64,000 nucleotides of DNA from CAYLJV01 sp964510375 (GCA_964510375.1 CAZEBR010000002.1:1-64000), one strand, 5' to 3'; counted from the first letter of the stretch, positions 52,291 through 61,807 are shown. Notes: generated by a model from the letters alone, not told the origin. Made by a program: numbers and translations.

Positions 52291-53316
52291 GTGGGAGTTA
52301 AAATAAAGGATATCGTCCCGCTTCGGGAAGTGACCCTAGAACATCTCAAGGGTAGGACCATAGCGGTCGACGCCATGAACACGCTCTACCAGTTCTTGTC
52401 CATAATCAGACAGAAAGATGGAACTCCACTCAAGGACTCGCAGGGGAGGGTTACATCGCACCTTTCCGGACTCTTCTATCGAACTTCGAAGCTCGTGGAA
52501 ATGGGTATAGAACCTGTACCCGTTTTCGACGGCGAGCCCCCCGAACTCAAGGAAGAGGAGCTCGACACGAGGAGAAAAATCAGGGCGGAGGCCGAAAAGG
52601 CTAAAGAAAAGGCTCTTGAGGAGGGGAAAGAAGACGAAGCTTTCAAGTACGCCCAGAGGTCCGCCAGACTCTCGGACGAGATGGTCGGGCAATCGAAGGA
52701 GCTACTCGATGTCATGGGGATCCCTTGGGTCCAGGCGCCCGGAGAGGGCGAAGCGCAGGCGGCACACATGACCAAAAGTGGAGACGCTTGGGCCACGGGC
52801 AGTCAGGACTTCGACAGTTTGCTATACGGGTCTCCCGTACTCGTAAGAAACATGGCGCTCACGGGGAAAAGAAAACTCCCGGGAAAGGACAAATACAAGG
52901 AAGTCCATCCCGAAGTCGTGGAGCTAAAAGATCTTTTGGAGGAACACGGTATCGATCAAGGACAGTTAATCGCAATAGGAATTCTGGTAGGCACGGACTA
53001 TAACGACGGAATAAAGGGGCTAGGGCCGAAAAAATCGCTCGACCTCGTAAAGGAGGAGGGAAGTCTAGAAAAAATTCTCGAATCGGAGGTCGGAGAAAAG
53101 TTCGAGACTGAGCCCCTAGAAGTGAAAAAGCTATTCACCGACCCAAAAGTCACGGACGAATACGACATCACGTGGAACGATCCGGACACTGAAAAAATAA
53201 AAGAATTCCTCTGTGAAAAACACGACTTTTCCGAATCCAGAATAGAAACGGGAATAAAGCGTCTAGAAAAAGGAGCCGGCGAACGGGCACAGGAATCTCT
53301 GGAAAAGTGGACCTGA
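52291..53316 (+). CDS. fen: Flap endonuclease 1
   Basis: Removes 5' flaps in replication and repair. GTG 52291 (GGGGAT upstream) gives the expected MGVKIKDIV N-terminus. Metal sites are seen in IAVDAMNTLYQFL, GIEPVPVFDGEPPELK, APGEGEAQAAHM, TGSQDFDSLLYG and ILVGTDYNDGIKGLGPKKSL. The C-terminal QESLEKW is a PCNA-binding box. 341 residues is normal. Confidence 0.95.
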   Translation: MGVKIKDIVPLREVTLEHLKGRTIAVDAMNTLYQFLSIIRQKDGTPLKDSQGRVTSHLSGLFYRTSKLVEMGIEPVPVFDGEPPELKEEELDTRRKIRAEAEKAKEKALEEGKEDEAFKYAQRSARLSDEMVGQSKELLDVMGIPWVQAPGEGEAQAAHMTKSGDAWATGSQDFDSLLYGSPVLVRNMALTGKRKLPGKDKYKEVHPEVVELKDLLEEHGIDQGQLIAIGILVGTDYNDGIKGLGPKKSLDLVKEEGSLEKILESEVGEKFETEPLEVKKLFTDPKVTDEYDITWNDPDTEKIKEFLCEKHDFSESRIETGIKRLEKGAGERAQESLEKWT

Positions 53317-53322
53317 AAGCAG

Positions 53323-54006
53323 TTACAAAAACGGACCCACAATACCACTCATCTGGCTTNNNNNNNNNNGATCGCCCACCAAAGGGACAAAGGCGCATCT
53401 CCCGTGTTTGCTTCTAACCGTTTCGTCCTCCGATTTTTTCTCTATCGCGTACAGCGTCTGACCCATGTAGCTACTCCCGACCGGAATAGCTAGACGGCCA
53501 TCCACCTTTAGCTGTTCGATTAACGGATCGGGAACTTCCGGAGCGCAGGCGGTAACCAAAATCTTATCCCACGGAGCACCCTCCTCGTAGCCAGTCGTTC
53601 CGTCTCCTACCACGACCTCCACCCCTTCATAGGAGGCCTCTTTAAGATTCTTTCGACCTGTTTTGGCCACGCTCTCAAGCCTCTCCACGCTTACCACCTC
53701 ACCTTCCTCCCCCGCCAGCTCAGAAAGCAAAGCGGCGTTATACCCGGAACCGGTTCCTATTTCGAGTATCCTATTTCCCTCCTCTACTTCGAGAACCTCC
53801 AGCATAATGGCGATCATGCTCGGGGCCGATATCGTCTGGCCTTCTCCTATGGGGAGCGGATTATCGGCATAAGCATTGTCTCTAGACCTCGGCGGAACAA
53901 ACTTCTCGCGGGGGACCGACAAAAAAGCATCCGAAACGTCCGAACTCTCTATGTACCCCCTTCTCTTGAGGCTCTGAACCAACTCCTCCCTCTTACCTTC
54001 GAACAT
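53323..54006 (-). CDS. pcm: Protein-L-isoaspartate O-methyltransferase, C-terminus in assembly gap
   Basis: Repairs isoaspartyl residues with SAM. FVPPRSRDNAYADNPLPIGEGQTISAPSMIA in order is the family core, and ILEIGTGSGYNAALL is SAM motif I; TACAPEVPDPLIEQL follows. The usual ending FVPLxG..GW reaches the N run at 53360-53369, so the last residues are not readable and the apparent tail after it is not trustworthy. ATG 54006 is the family start. It follows the Trm112-like gene. Confidence 0.93.
   Translation of the reverse strand: MFEGKREELVQSLKRRGYIESSDVSDAFLSVPREKFVPPRSRDNAYADNPLPIGEGQTISAPSMIAIMLEVLEVEEGNRILEIGTGSGYNAALLSELAGEEGEVVSVERLESVAKTGRKNLKEASYEGVEVVVGDGTTGYEEGAPWDKILVTACAPEVPDPLIEQLKVDGRLAIPVGSSYMGQTLYAIEKKSEDETVRSKHGRCAFVPLVGDXXXXSQMSGIVGPFL
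53360..53369. other. Assembly gap (10 N)
   Basis: Ten N bases at the end of pcm; the true stop codon of pcm may be inside or just beyond. Confidence 0.99.
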
Positions 54007-54076
54007 ATCATTATATTGATACTCTCTCTTCCGATTTAAGATATGACTGAAGTGAACATCGGACGCGAGAAATAAT

Positions 54077-54229
54077 TTACCGAAGTTCATCGGGCAACAT
54101 ATGGGGTATACCATCGACGACCGGATACTCGCGACCACACTCAGGACAGACTATACTATCATCTTCCAATTCGACACCGGTCTTGCAGTACGGACAAGCC
54201 AATACTTCCATAAGCTCATCGTTTACCAT
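54077..54229 (-). CDS. Trm112-like zinc mini-protein
   Basis: 50 residues with CPYC and CPEC pairs and the YPVVDGIPHMLPDE strand-turn, the Trm112 fold. Eukaryotic and haloarchaeal Trm112 activate methyltransferases. It sits directly before the Pcm methyltransferase gene, though other partners are likely. ATG 54229 is chosen after GGTGG. Confidence 0.88.
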   Translation of the reverse strand: MVNDELMEVLACPYCKTGVELEDDSIVCPECGREYPVVDGIPHMLPDELR

Positions 54230-54308
54230 TTCCACCACCAAGCTTGGGCTTCCATTGTGTTTCGATCCATTAAAAATATCTGACAAGGTACTTATTAGTA
54301 ATGACACT

Positions 54309-55256
54309 TCAATTCGAGGGACCGTCTAGTCGGTCGGAACTTTCCACGATTTTCTTTAAACCCTTTCTCAATGAAATTTCAGGTGTATACCCCATTTTCT
54401 CCTTGATCTTACCTATATCCGACTCGCTATGGCGAACATCACCCGCACGCTCATCCTCGTAAACCGGATCAATGTCCTCGTTTCCGGTCAGTTCCAACAA
54501 TACTTCGCAAAGCTCATTTACGGAGATCGAACTCCCGGTTCCGACATTGAAAACGTGGCCACACAAGCCCTCCGTCTCCAGTGAAAGCAAATTTGCCTTA
54601 ACAACGTCGTCCACATACACAAAATCCCTGGTCTGTTTTCCGTCTCCGTAGATAATCGGCGCTTTTTCTTCCGCCAAACGTTCGAGAAATTTTGATATGA
54701 CTCCCGCGTACCTTCCACCGGATTGACCGGGGCCGTAAACGTTGAAGTAGCGTAGAATCACTGTTTCGAGGCCATTCTCACTATACTCTCTACATTCCTT
54801 CTCGGCATCGAGCTTAGACTCGGCGTAAGGAGACTCCGGATCGACGGGAGAACTCTCGGTTAGAGGCAGATCCTCCGGCTCCCCGTAAACCGCACAGGAG
54901 GATGCGAAGACGAAACGGTCCACATCTCCTGCCAAACTCTCCTCCAACAGATTAGCCGTACCCCCGACATTCACTTCTCGAGTCAACTCGGGATTTTCCA
55001 CGGACACCGGGACGCTAGTTATGGCCGCCTCGTGGAATACCGCATCCACCTCCGTTAGCGCCTCCTCGACATCATCTTCGTTCCTGATATCGCCCTCGAT
55101 AAACCGAAAAGACGAATCATCTTCGTGCCTCTCTATGTTCTCGAAATTACCCGAATAGAGGTTATCCAGAACCTTAACAGAATGCCCATTAGACAAAACC
55201 GTGTCGACTATATGACTTCCTATGAAACCAGCACCGCCGGTGACCAGAACCTTCAA
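54309..55256 (-). CDS. galE: NAD-dependent nucleotide-sugar epimerase
   Basis: Short-chain extended dehydrogenase of 315 residues. Rossmann loop TGGAGFIGSHIVD, catalytic YAESK near residue 148, and the substrate-binding RYFNVYGPGQSGG fit UDP-glucose/UDP-GlcNAc 4-epimerases. The archaeal S-layer glycan or exopolysaccharide is the likely use. AT-rich promoter region follows on the right. Divergence from the exact GalE subgroup cannot be judged here. Confidence 0.88.
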   Translation of the reverse strand: MKVLVTGGAGFIGSHIVDTVLSNGHSVKVLDNLYSGNFENIERHEDDSSFRFIEGDIRNEDDVEEALTEVDAVFHEAAITSVPVSVENPELTREVNVGGTANLLEESLAGDVDRFVFASSCAVYGEPEDLPLTESSPVDPESPYAESKLDAEKECREYSENGLETVILRYFNVYGPGQSGGRYAGVISKFLERLAEEKAPIIYGDGKQTRDFVYVDDVVKANLLSLETEGLCGHVFNVGTGSSISVNELCEVLLELTGNEDIDPVYEDERAGDVRHSESDIGKIKEKMGYTPEISLRKGLKKIVESSDRLDGPSN

Positions 55257-55369
55257 CTTGTTACCCCTTGCTAGAGGGAGTAACTTACTTTTTAAAGTCT
55301 TTTCAATAAACCAAATATCTCAAAATGCTAATACGGATTTATTAATCCGGATCGCCCGGATTTCGTAGC

Positions 55370-55930
55370 CTAGAAGTAAGAAAAAACGAGAGAGGAAACG
55401 AAACCGACGATCAAAGAAGCCGACACGATCATGAGTAGCTGCGAAAGGGGTTCGGAACCAAAATCGGGGGATATCGGTTTTTTCCTCAGCCTGTTCAAAG
55501 CATAGATGGAACTCTGAAGCCCCAATCGACCGGACCACAGACAGAGCGGCAGGTTCACGGTCAAGATCAAGATTACGAACAGAACATTCATAACTTCATT
55601 AGCAGGTATATTGGAAACAGACCATCCCCTGATTATTTCTTCCACGTGTACGATAAGGGAGAAGTCATACATCCCCCGAGCAAAAAGGAATATTCCCCCG
55701 CCTACCCCAAACAGAATGTGGGACAGTACGAATATTGAGATCGTCGTCAGGGAAAAATAGACAATCATCTCCCACCAAGGGGCGAAAAAAGCGGACTGGG
55801 GAATTCGTACTGCCTTGCTCAGTTCAAGTATTATTTCATTGTATCCAAAAAGGCGCCCAAAAATTATTCCTGCCATCCAGCTGGAAATAATCGATAGCCA
55901 GAGAATCGACTTTATCCGATTAGGGTGCAA
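55370..55930 (-). CDS. Membrane protein, possibly SpoIIM-like
   Basis: 186 residues with about five helices (residues 8-26, 55-75, 75-95, 110-130, 165-185). FFAPWWEMIVYFSLTTISI and SHILFGVGGGIFLFARG are its most distinctive segments and recall the SpoIIM/DUF95 family of membrane proteins, but I cannot confirm it. TTG 55930 follows GGTGGG. Co-transcribed with the coiled-coil gene upstream (21-nt gap). Confidence 0.65.
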   Translation of the reverse strand: MHPNRIKSILWLSIISSWMAGIIFGRLFGYNEIILELSKAVRIPQSAFFAPWWEMIVYFSLTTISIFVLSHILFGVGGGIFLFARGMYDFSLIVHVEEIIRGWSVSNIPANEVMNVLFVILILTVNLPLCLWSGRLGLQSSIYALNRLRKKPISPDFGSEPLSQLLMIVSASLIVGFVSSLVFSYF

Positions 55931-55951
55931 AAAAACCCACCAGATGGGACT

Positions 55952-56224
55952 TTATCCACCGTGCTCTTTTTCATACCTACGCTTGGCGTTATCGATCGTC
56001 TTTTTCAAGTAATTATGGCTTTCAGAATCGCTACTACTGCTATCAGAACTCTTCTTAGTGCTCGTTTTCTTGATCTTAGTCTTGGGCTTTTTCTTGGTTC
56101 TCTTATCGGTCTTCACCGAGACGGAGTCCTCTAACTTCTCGATTCGCTTCTCCATACTCTTGATTTTTTTGGCCAACTTTCTGATCTGATTTTCTAAGTT
56201 CTTTACTGACTCTGCATCATTCAT
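55952..56224 (-). CDS. Small coiled-coil protein with basic linker
   Basis: 90 residues: an N-terminal coiled coil (VKNLENQIRKLAKKIKSMEKRIEKLE in heptads), a Lys/Thr/Ser-rich linker (KKPKTKIKKTSTKKSS) and a short helix at the end. The basic linker is unusual in this acidic proteome and might bind nucleic acid or membranes. ATG 56224 is used; an ATG at 56242 is in the leader. Function unknown. Confidence 0.68.
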   Translation of the reverse strand: MNDAESVKNLENQIRKLAKKIKSMEKRIEKLEDSVSVKTDKRTKKKPKTKIKKTSTKKSSDSSSSDSESHNYLKKTIDNAKRRYEKEHGG

Positions 56225-56275
56225 CCGGCACCACCGCTTCACGCTGAATGAATTTTGCTAATAAATCTTTTCCAC

Positions 56276-56887
56276 TTAACAGGAAAGTTCCTCCTCGACT
56301 ACCTCTCCATTAGGCTCCTTCTCCTCAAACACCTGGGCCGAAAACTTCTCAATCTCCACATCTGTCTTCACCCAAGTATCGGGCGAAAGCCCGGCCTTGA
56401 CACAAGTTTGAGAAAGAAACTCTTCCTCGTCCCAACCCTGATCCAGCGGCACCTGAGGCAGAAGAAGTCCCTCCCTACCCCCTCTCTTTACTATCAGGCC
56501 ATCCCTCCCTACCTCTATTTTCTCCGAACATTCTTTCTTGTTTCTTATCTCGATTTCCTCTGGCGGGGTCAGGACGCTAACCTCGACCGTGGCGGCATCT
56601 AGCTCTTCGGGCTCCAGACTGGGAAATCTGGGATCTCGGGTAGCGGCGCTTATTGCAGAATCGATCAATCCCTCCACCAAAGACTGCTGGGGCATCGGCC
56701 GACCGATACATCCCCTTAAGGATCCTTCCTTGTTGAGAGTGACAAACACGCCCCTATCCTCTGTAAATATCTCCTCAAGATCCTCCGGCGGCTCAATTTT
56801 TTTGCCGTCCTCTAAATACGTTTCTATCGCGCGTCTTGCCAGCCGAACGGCCTCACTTCCTTCTTCAATAGTCAGCAGAAAAATCAC
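56276..56887 (-). CDS. AMMECR1-domain protein
   Basis: 203 residues, full AMMECR1 fold: GCIGRPMPQQSLVEGLIDSAISAATRDPRF in order, then ATVEVSVLTPPEEI and GLIVKRGGREGLLLPQVP. The family (COG2078) is coupled to MEMO and radical SAM partners in other genomes. The start codon is unclear: GTG 56887 lies next to a GGGG site and overlaps the Mut7-C gene end by 23 nt. Confidence 0.92.
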   Translation of the reverse strand: MIFLLTIEEGSEAVRLARRAIETYLEDGKKIEPPEDLEEIFTEDRGVFVTLNKEGSLRGCIGRPMPQQSLVEGLIDSAISAATRDPRFPSLEPEELDAATVEVSVLTPPEEIEIRNKKECSEKIEVGRDGLIVKRGGREGLLLPQVPLDQGWDEEEFLSQTCVKAGLSPDTWVKTDVEIEKFSAQVFEEKEPNGEVVEEELSC

Positions 56888-57374
56888 CCCTCAATCTATC
56901 ATATCCTTCGATGCTCTCCGCTATTTTTTCCCAGTGGCTACCTGGCCAATAAATTTTGCCACAGCTCTCACACTTCCAAAAACGATCGTTTTTCTCCAAT
57001 ACGGTATCTGAAATATTCCCTTCTACAGATTCCTTATCTATCTCGGAAAGAACCCCGTTGCAGGCCGTGCATCGAGAATTTCCCAGCTCAATTTCAAAAA
57101 TTTCTCCCAATGAATCGGAAATTTTGACCATTTGTTCCTGTACCTCAGCCTCGCCCTCGATCAGCAAACTCTCCAAACCCTCCTTAAGCGCCCTCCTATG
57201 AAGTTCCACATCGCTAGTGATCAAAATTCTATTATTCATCTCCGCCTTTTCAAGCAAAAAATCGTCTTCATCACGAGAAGAAACCTCTTGATCGTTTACA
57301 TAAACCACGTCCTCGCCCGCAAGCCTCAACCATCGAGTAAGCTTTCCAAGCATCCCGTCAGTTATAAATCTCAT
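56865..57374 (-). CDS. Mut7-C RNase-like PIN protein with zinc ribbon
   Basis: 169 residues: a PIN-like domain starting RFITDGMLGKLTRWLRLAGEDV, with ILITSDVELHRRALKEG, then a zinc ribbon CTAC...CESC with WPGSHWEKI. This is the Mut7-C (DUF82) family, predicted ribonuclease. Overlaps the AMMECR1 gene and follows minD by 7 nt, so a minD-mut7-ammecr1 operon is likely. Confidence 0.88.
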   Translation of the reverse strand: MRFITDGMLGKLTRWLRLAGEDVVYVNDQEVSSRDEDDFLLEKAEMNNRILITSDVELHRRALKEGLESLLIEGEAEVQEQMVKISDSLGEIFEIELGNSRCTACNGVLSEIDKESVEGNISDTVLEKNDRFWKCESCGKIYWPGSHWEKIAESIEGYDRLRGDFSADY

Positions 57375-57381
57375 AGTTAGA

Positions 57382-58092
57382 TTAGCTTTCCTCTTTCATC
57401 AGTTTATTTGCCAGTTTCTTTATTTCTCTAGAGGCCGGCGAGTCGGGACTCCACTCCAGAAGGACTTTACCCTCCTTTAGAGAGCGGAGAACCTCCTTAT
57501 CGTAAGGAATCGAAGAAAAAATCGGGAGATCCATGATCCGCGTTATCTCGTCAGTGTCCAGTTCGTACTCCTCTCCCTTAACCTGATTTAACACCAAACC
57601 GGTCAAATCGAGATCTAGAAACCCGGCCGCCGCCTTTGTTTTCATCGTATCAGTGACTGCGGTAATCTCGGGCACCGTCACGAGAAGGAGTTCCTTGCAG
57701 GATTTTAACGCCGCTATAGTCTCCCCTCTAAGACCGTTTGGAGTGTCCAACAAGACGTATTCGTAACCTTCAACTCGATTTAAAATCACTTGAGAGAGCC
57801 TAGAGGGTTTGGCCCTTCTCATTTTATCGATGCTCACGGAGGCCGGAATCACGTGAACGCCCTTCGGTCCATTATATACTGCCTCCTCAAGAGATATTCC
57901 TCCCATCAACACGTCATTGATCGTCCTCGGAACTTTTTCCAAGTTGAAAAACAGTGCCTGATTCGGCGAGGTAATACATGCATCTATGATGAGAGTAGAT
58001 TCACCCATCTCGGCGAGGGCAACTCCCAAATTGGCCGTCAGGGTACTTCGCCCTACGCCACCCTTACCAGAACCGATCCCAATCACGCGCAT
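57382..58092 (-). CDS. minD: MinD/ParA-like ATPase with arginine in place of the P-loop lysine
   Basis: 236 residues. Deviant Walker A reads GKGGVGRST: the signature lysine Lys10 is kept, but the second, phosphate-contacting lysine is Arg15. Switch II/Walker B is YVLLDTPNG, and the membrane-side C-terminal helix PASREIKKLANKLMKE is amphipathic. The second residue of IDACITSPN also departs from IDADIGL. ATP binding and hydrolysis may be altered, or it may act differently from canonical MinD. Confidence 0.87.
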   Translation of the reverse strand: MRVIGIGSGKGGVGRSTLTANLGVALAEMGESTLIIDACITSPNQALFFNLEKVPRTINDVLMGGISLEEAVYNGPKGVHVIPASVSIDKMRRAKPSRLSQVILNRVEGYEYVLLDTPNGLRGETIAALKSCKELLLVTVPEITAVTDTMKTKAAAGFLDLDLTGLVLNQVKGEEYELDTDEITRIMDLPIFSSIPYDKEVLRSLKEGKVLLEWSPDSPASREIKKLANKLMKEES

Positions 58093-58122
58093 TTTGCTAT
58101 TTAAACCTCGTGGGTTTCATTT

Positions 58123-59325
58123 TCAAGAATAAAAGGACAATATCTTTTCCGTTCTCTTCTCTCCAACTATTTCTTTACATTCTGCGTTTTTAAAGAAGTA
58201 TCTCAGATTCTCCTCCAAGTCCTTCGAAAGGAATATATTCACAAAACTCTCGGCGAGTTTCGGATCGTTCTCCATCACTTCTAGAAGCGCGTTAATCTTT
58301 CGATCGGGCGATTTAGACAGCGAATCTTGTATTTCCTCTCCAATGATCAATTCTTTTCCGAACTTATCCCTCCACTTTTTATCATATCTCGCCAACTTCT
58401 TTTCGCTACAGTCCCCCTCCTCCACCCCTTCTACAGCAATTCTACCGGCTATATCCCCGGCCTCAAGAGCGTATCTTACACCGTGACCTGAAAACGGATT
58501 GACTTGCCCGGCGGCCGATCCGACAGCCAAAATTCCATCCGAAACTGTAGAGTCCAAAGGTCCATCCACAGGAAGTTGACCCCTGTAAGCACCCACAGGG
58601 ACGCTACCCTCCAAACGGCTCGGATTCTCCCTACCAATAAACTCGTCCAAAGCCGAATCGGGATGAATCCTAACACCTCGTATTCCTGTCATTGCAAAAC
58701 CGTCCTCGTACGGGTACACCCAAGCGTGACCCAAAGGGGCGAGCATTGAATTGAAGTAAAGATCAATGCCATCGCCACTTGAAACGTTCGCCATCAGATA
58801 CTCGTTGGATTGAGTAGTTCTCTCCGAATTCCAATCGGAACCCAGCAGATCGGAGAGAAAGATGCTGGACCACTCGGCCCTAGCTCCAGTAGCATCGATA
58901 ACAACTTCGCTCTCGATCTCTTCCGACCATTCACCCGACTCGGCGCGTACTCCATCTATCCCGCGTGATCCGGTAAGGAGGCCCCTGACAGGAGAACTCA
59001 ACCATATATCAGCTCCAGCTTTCACTGCCCTCAGCGAGAGTTTTTTATCGAAATCATTTCTGTCGATTACTTTGCCAAAATCACCCTCTACCGCCAAACT
59101 CCTGTGAGGCGTATGAATCTCGACTTTACTTACTTCATTTATTTTTGAATCCGAAAGATCATCTTCCACGACGTCCGAAAGAACCCAAGAGGAGGCCTGA
59201 GTCCGTCCTATTCCCGCCTGAAGTTCAAGCACGAGCACCTCGGCTCCATTTTCGGAAGCTGATTTTGCGGCCGTCAAACCTGCCGGACCGGCTCCTGCGA
59301 CTATAATATCAAAATCATCAGACAT
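58123..59325 (-). CDS. Geranylgeranyl reductase family flavoprotein
   Basis: Hydrogenates isoprenoid chains of archaeal lipids (or of quinones). FAD loop FDIIVAGAGPAGLTAAK at the N-terminus, GFDWDG-like region GDGIDLYFNSMLAPLGHAWVYPY, and GSAAGQVNPFSGHGVRYALEAGD near residue 280, the second FAD contact, are typical. 400 residues. ATG 59325 has CTGGAG upstream. The lipid substrate (digeranylgeranylglycerophospholipid reductase) is the usual archaeal role. Confidence 0.88.
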   Translation of the reverse strand: MSDDFDIIVAGAGPAGLTAAKSASENGAEVLVLELQAGIGRTQASSWVLSDVVEDDLSDSKINEVSKVEIHTPHRSLAVEGDFGKVIDRNDFDKKLSLRAVKAGADIWLSSPVRGLLTGSRGIDGVRAESGEWSEEIESEVVIDATGARAEWSSIFLSDLLGSDWNSERTTQSNEYLMANVSSGDGIDLYFNSMLAPLGHAWVYPYEDGFAMTGIRGVRIHPDSALDEFIGRENPSRLEGSVPVGAYRGQLPVDGPLDSTVSDGILAVGSAAGQVNPFSGHGVRYALEAGDIAGRIAVEGVEEGDCSEKKLARYDKKWRDKFGKELIIGEEIQDSLSKSPDRKINALLEVMENDPKLAESFVNIFLSKDLEENLRYFFKNAECKEIVGEKRTEKILSFYS

Positions 59326-59486
59326 TCTCCAGGCCCTACCCAACTTAGCAGACACCTATTTATAAACTAAAAATAGTGCTTAAAAATAATGTTTTGTCTT
59401 TATAAAACATCTTCGTACTATTTCGTGGCAGGGCGAAGATGAAAGATATTGCCAAACCGGACGTGGGAAACCACAGGTGAAACGTA

Positions 59487-60383
59487 ATGCAATGCCCACA
59501 ATGCGGTAGCAATTCGATAGTACAGGACAAGGCCCGAGGCGAAAAAGTCTGTACCAGATGTGGGCTGGTGCTTCTCGAAAAAGAAATGAGCTCGGAACCC
59601 GAATGGCACGCCGAACCGGGGAAGGAAAAAGGAAGGGCCGATACGTCGTCCGGGTCCGACATAACGCAACACGATCTAGGACTGGGAAGCAGGATGGGGG
59701 ACTCAAACGATCTCTCCCCCGCCTGGAAGTCAAAACTCAGGAGACTGAGAAAGTGGCACAAGAGATCGAGGGCCACCAACTATCAGGAAAAGAGCTTGAG
59801 ACAGGCCCTGATCAACTTGGACAAGCTCTGCGAGGATCTTTTCCTTCCAAAGTCACTGAAGGCGGAAGTGAGCGTGCTCTTCCGAAAGGCGAAGGACAAT
59901 GAAATCACTCCCGGAAGAAACACCTGGAGCGTGCTCGCAGCTTTGATATTTATAGTGGCAAGGATGCGACAAATTCCTAGAACGGAAAAAGAGGTTGCCG
60001 AGATCCTGAGAAGGAGGACCGACCTCGAGGAAAAGGAAGCACAACAGGCCCTGAGAAGAAACAGGAAAGTCTTGGCTAGGGAGCTGGACATAGACGTCCC
60101 GAGACCTAGGCCAAAGGAGTATCTGGACAGGTTCGCATCCCGACTCGACCTGCCAAAAAAGGTTCAATCCAGAGCACACGAGATGTCCTCATCGATCCCG
60201 AAAAAATTCAAGTCGAAAAAGGCCTCGTTCCTGGTGGCGGCTTCCGTGCTGTACAACGCTTCGCAGGAGTTCGACGGAAACGTGAACATCAGGGAAATAG
60301 CGGAGAAGCTTGAGGTAGGGGTCTCAAGCGTGTCTATGACTGGAAAGCGAATTAGGGAGCTCATATCCGACTCTGAGGAATGA
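59487..60383 (+). CDS. tfb: Transcription initiation factor IIB
   Basis: Archaeal TFB, 298 residues: zinc ribbon Cys3, Cys6, Cys22, Cys25; a B-finger region (LLEKEMSSEPEWHA); then two cyclin-like repeats (residues 100-195 and 200-290). The last repeat ends in the DNA-contacting helix IAEKLEVGVSSVSMTGKRI. A little divergent in the first repeat. The convergent DUF429 gene overlaps its 3' end by 23 nt. Confidence 0.95.
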   Translation: MQCPQCGSNSIVQDKARGEKVCTRCGLVLLEKEMSSEPEWHAEPGKEKGRADTSSGSDITQHDLGLGSRMGDSNDLSPAWKSKLRRLRKWHKRSRATNYQEKSLRQALINLDKLCEDLFLPKSLKAEVSVLFRKAKDNEITPGRNTWSVLAALIFIVARMRQIPRTEKEVAEILRRRTDLEEKEAQQALRRNRKVLARELDIDVPRPRPKEYLDRFASRLDLPKKVQSRAHEMSSSIPKKFKSKKASFLVAASVLYNASQEFDGNVNIREIAEKLEVGVSSVSMTGKRIRELISDSEE

Positions 60384-60906
60384 ATACCTCCTCGCCCTCC
60401 TCTCCCACCCCCTCAACCCTCCCCTCCAGATATAGCAAACCCGTGATTGCGGCCATGATCGAGTCTATCTCGTGTTCGTTCATATTTCCATCCACTCTCC
60501 AACCTCTACTCTCCAGTTCCCGGATCCAATCGCTCCTTTCCTTAGAATCGAAGAGTATCCTGCCGGAAGTGAGAGGATGGACCTCTATCACCTCCAAACC
60601 CGAGTCCGAGAGTTTTTCCGCAAGGGAAATCCCCCTCTCGGTGAGATATTTCATGCCACCCAATTCAGGAGGAAGTACCCTATAACCTCGATCCACCAGT
60701 TCCGCATCGGCCGGCCGAAGTCCTCCCTCGTCGGGAAAGCTCAGTGGTGCATCGATCGCGACGATATCCGGCGACGATTTCCGGCATGGTTCGATTATCT
60801 CTTCATCGCGGTGGAAAACTTGGCTCTTAAGATTCTTCCCATCCAGAACGGTTACACCGGTCGGGTTCTCCTCCTTTCCCGCAAGATCTATCCCGACAGA
60901 TTTCAT
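60361..60906 (-). CDS. DUF429 RNase H-fold protein
   Basis: 181 residues: GIDLAGKEENPTGVTVLDG, IVAIDAPLSFPDEGG with the RNase H-like acidic residue, and EVHPLTSGRILF then HEIDSIMAAITGLLYLEG. The DUF429 family has no known reaction; it belongs to the RNase H-like superfamily. 23-nt tail overlap with tfb. Confidence 0.87.
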   Translation of the reverse strand: MKSVGIDLAGKEENPTGVTVLDGKNLKSQVFHRDEEIIEPCRKSSPDIVAIDAPLSFPDEGGLRPADAELVDRGYRVLPPELGGMKYLTERGISLAEKLSDSGLEVIEVHPLTSGRILFDSKERSDWIRELESRGWRVDGNMNEHEIDSIMAAITGLLYLEGRVEGVGEEGEEVFIPQSRI

Positions 60907-61030
60907 CTTCCCATGTAAAATGCCGGCCGCGAACCTCTAACAGTTTTCGGAAGGACACGGAATATAAAAACAAAAAAGCTCAGAGAACTGTTTACCGAAT
61001 CGAAATCCAAAAATCACCAAGAAGGAATTT

Positions 61031-61807
61031 ATGATGAAAATTTCGCCAGTCCCAAACAAACGAGCATTGAAGGTAAAAACAAAAAAAGAGATCGCCTTGG
61101 CCGTTGCGGATCTTCACCTAGGAATGGTGGCCGAATTATCGAAGAAGGGAATCGAAATTCCCAACCGTGTGCCGCTGGTAGAGGACAGGCTGATGGATCT
61201 GATCGAATCGGAAGAACCGGATCGACTCTTCTTCTTGGGGGACGTAAAACACAACGTCCCGGTAACGAGCTGGCAGGAATGGAAGTATCTCCCGGAACTG
61301 TTCGAAGAACTGGACAAGAAAGTGAAAGTGGAGATAATACCCGGAAACCACGACGGAGACATAGCTGGAATGATTCCTAGAGACGTGACTCTACACGGTT
61401 CGGGCGGAACCACTTTCGCCGAGGGAAAGGTCGGCTTTCTACACGGGCACGCCTGGCCCGACCCGGAGCTTCTCCACTGTGAAACGATAGTGATGGGACA
61501 CAACCATCCCTCCGTGGAATTTAGAGACGAAGTCAACGCCAGAATAACCGAACCGGCTTGGGTCAAAACGACGATTAGACCAGAGAATCTACCCGAGAAT
61601 TTGCGTGAAGAGGTCGGGGAGAACGTTCCAAAAATCGTCGTCGTTCCCGCATTCAGCAAGCTCGTGGGTGGAGGGGCCATCAATCGTAAAATCCCGGAGA
61701 AATTGTTGGGACCCCTTTTCGAGAATGATGCAATCAACCTGGAAGAGGCCGAAATACGCCTCATGGACGGAACCTTCCTAGGCAAGGTCAAAAACCTCCG
61801 AGAGTAG
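61031..61807 (+). CDS. Calcineurin-like metallophosphoesterase
   Basis: 258 residues with all five family blocks: ADLHLG, FLGDVKHN, PGNHDGD, FLHGHAWP and MGHNHPS. It resembles archaeal phosphoesterases associated with DNA ligase/helicase genes (MJ0037/Pf-type), but the substrate is not known. ATG 61031 with AGGAAT upstream. Confidence 0.9.
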   Translation: MMKISPVPNKRALKVKTKKEIALAVADLHLGMVAELSKKGIEIPNRVPLVEDRLMDLIESEEPDRLFFLGDVKHNVPVTSWQEWKYLPELFEELDKKVKVEIIPGNHDGDIAGMIPRDVTLHGSGGTTFAEGKVGFLHGHAWPDPELLHCETIVMGHNHPSVEFRDEVNARITEPAWVKTTIRPENLPENLREEVGENVPKIVVVPAFSKLVGGGAINRKIPEKLLGPLFENDAINLEEAEIRLMDGTFLGKVKNLRE

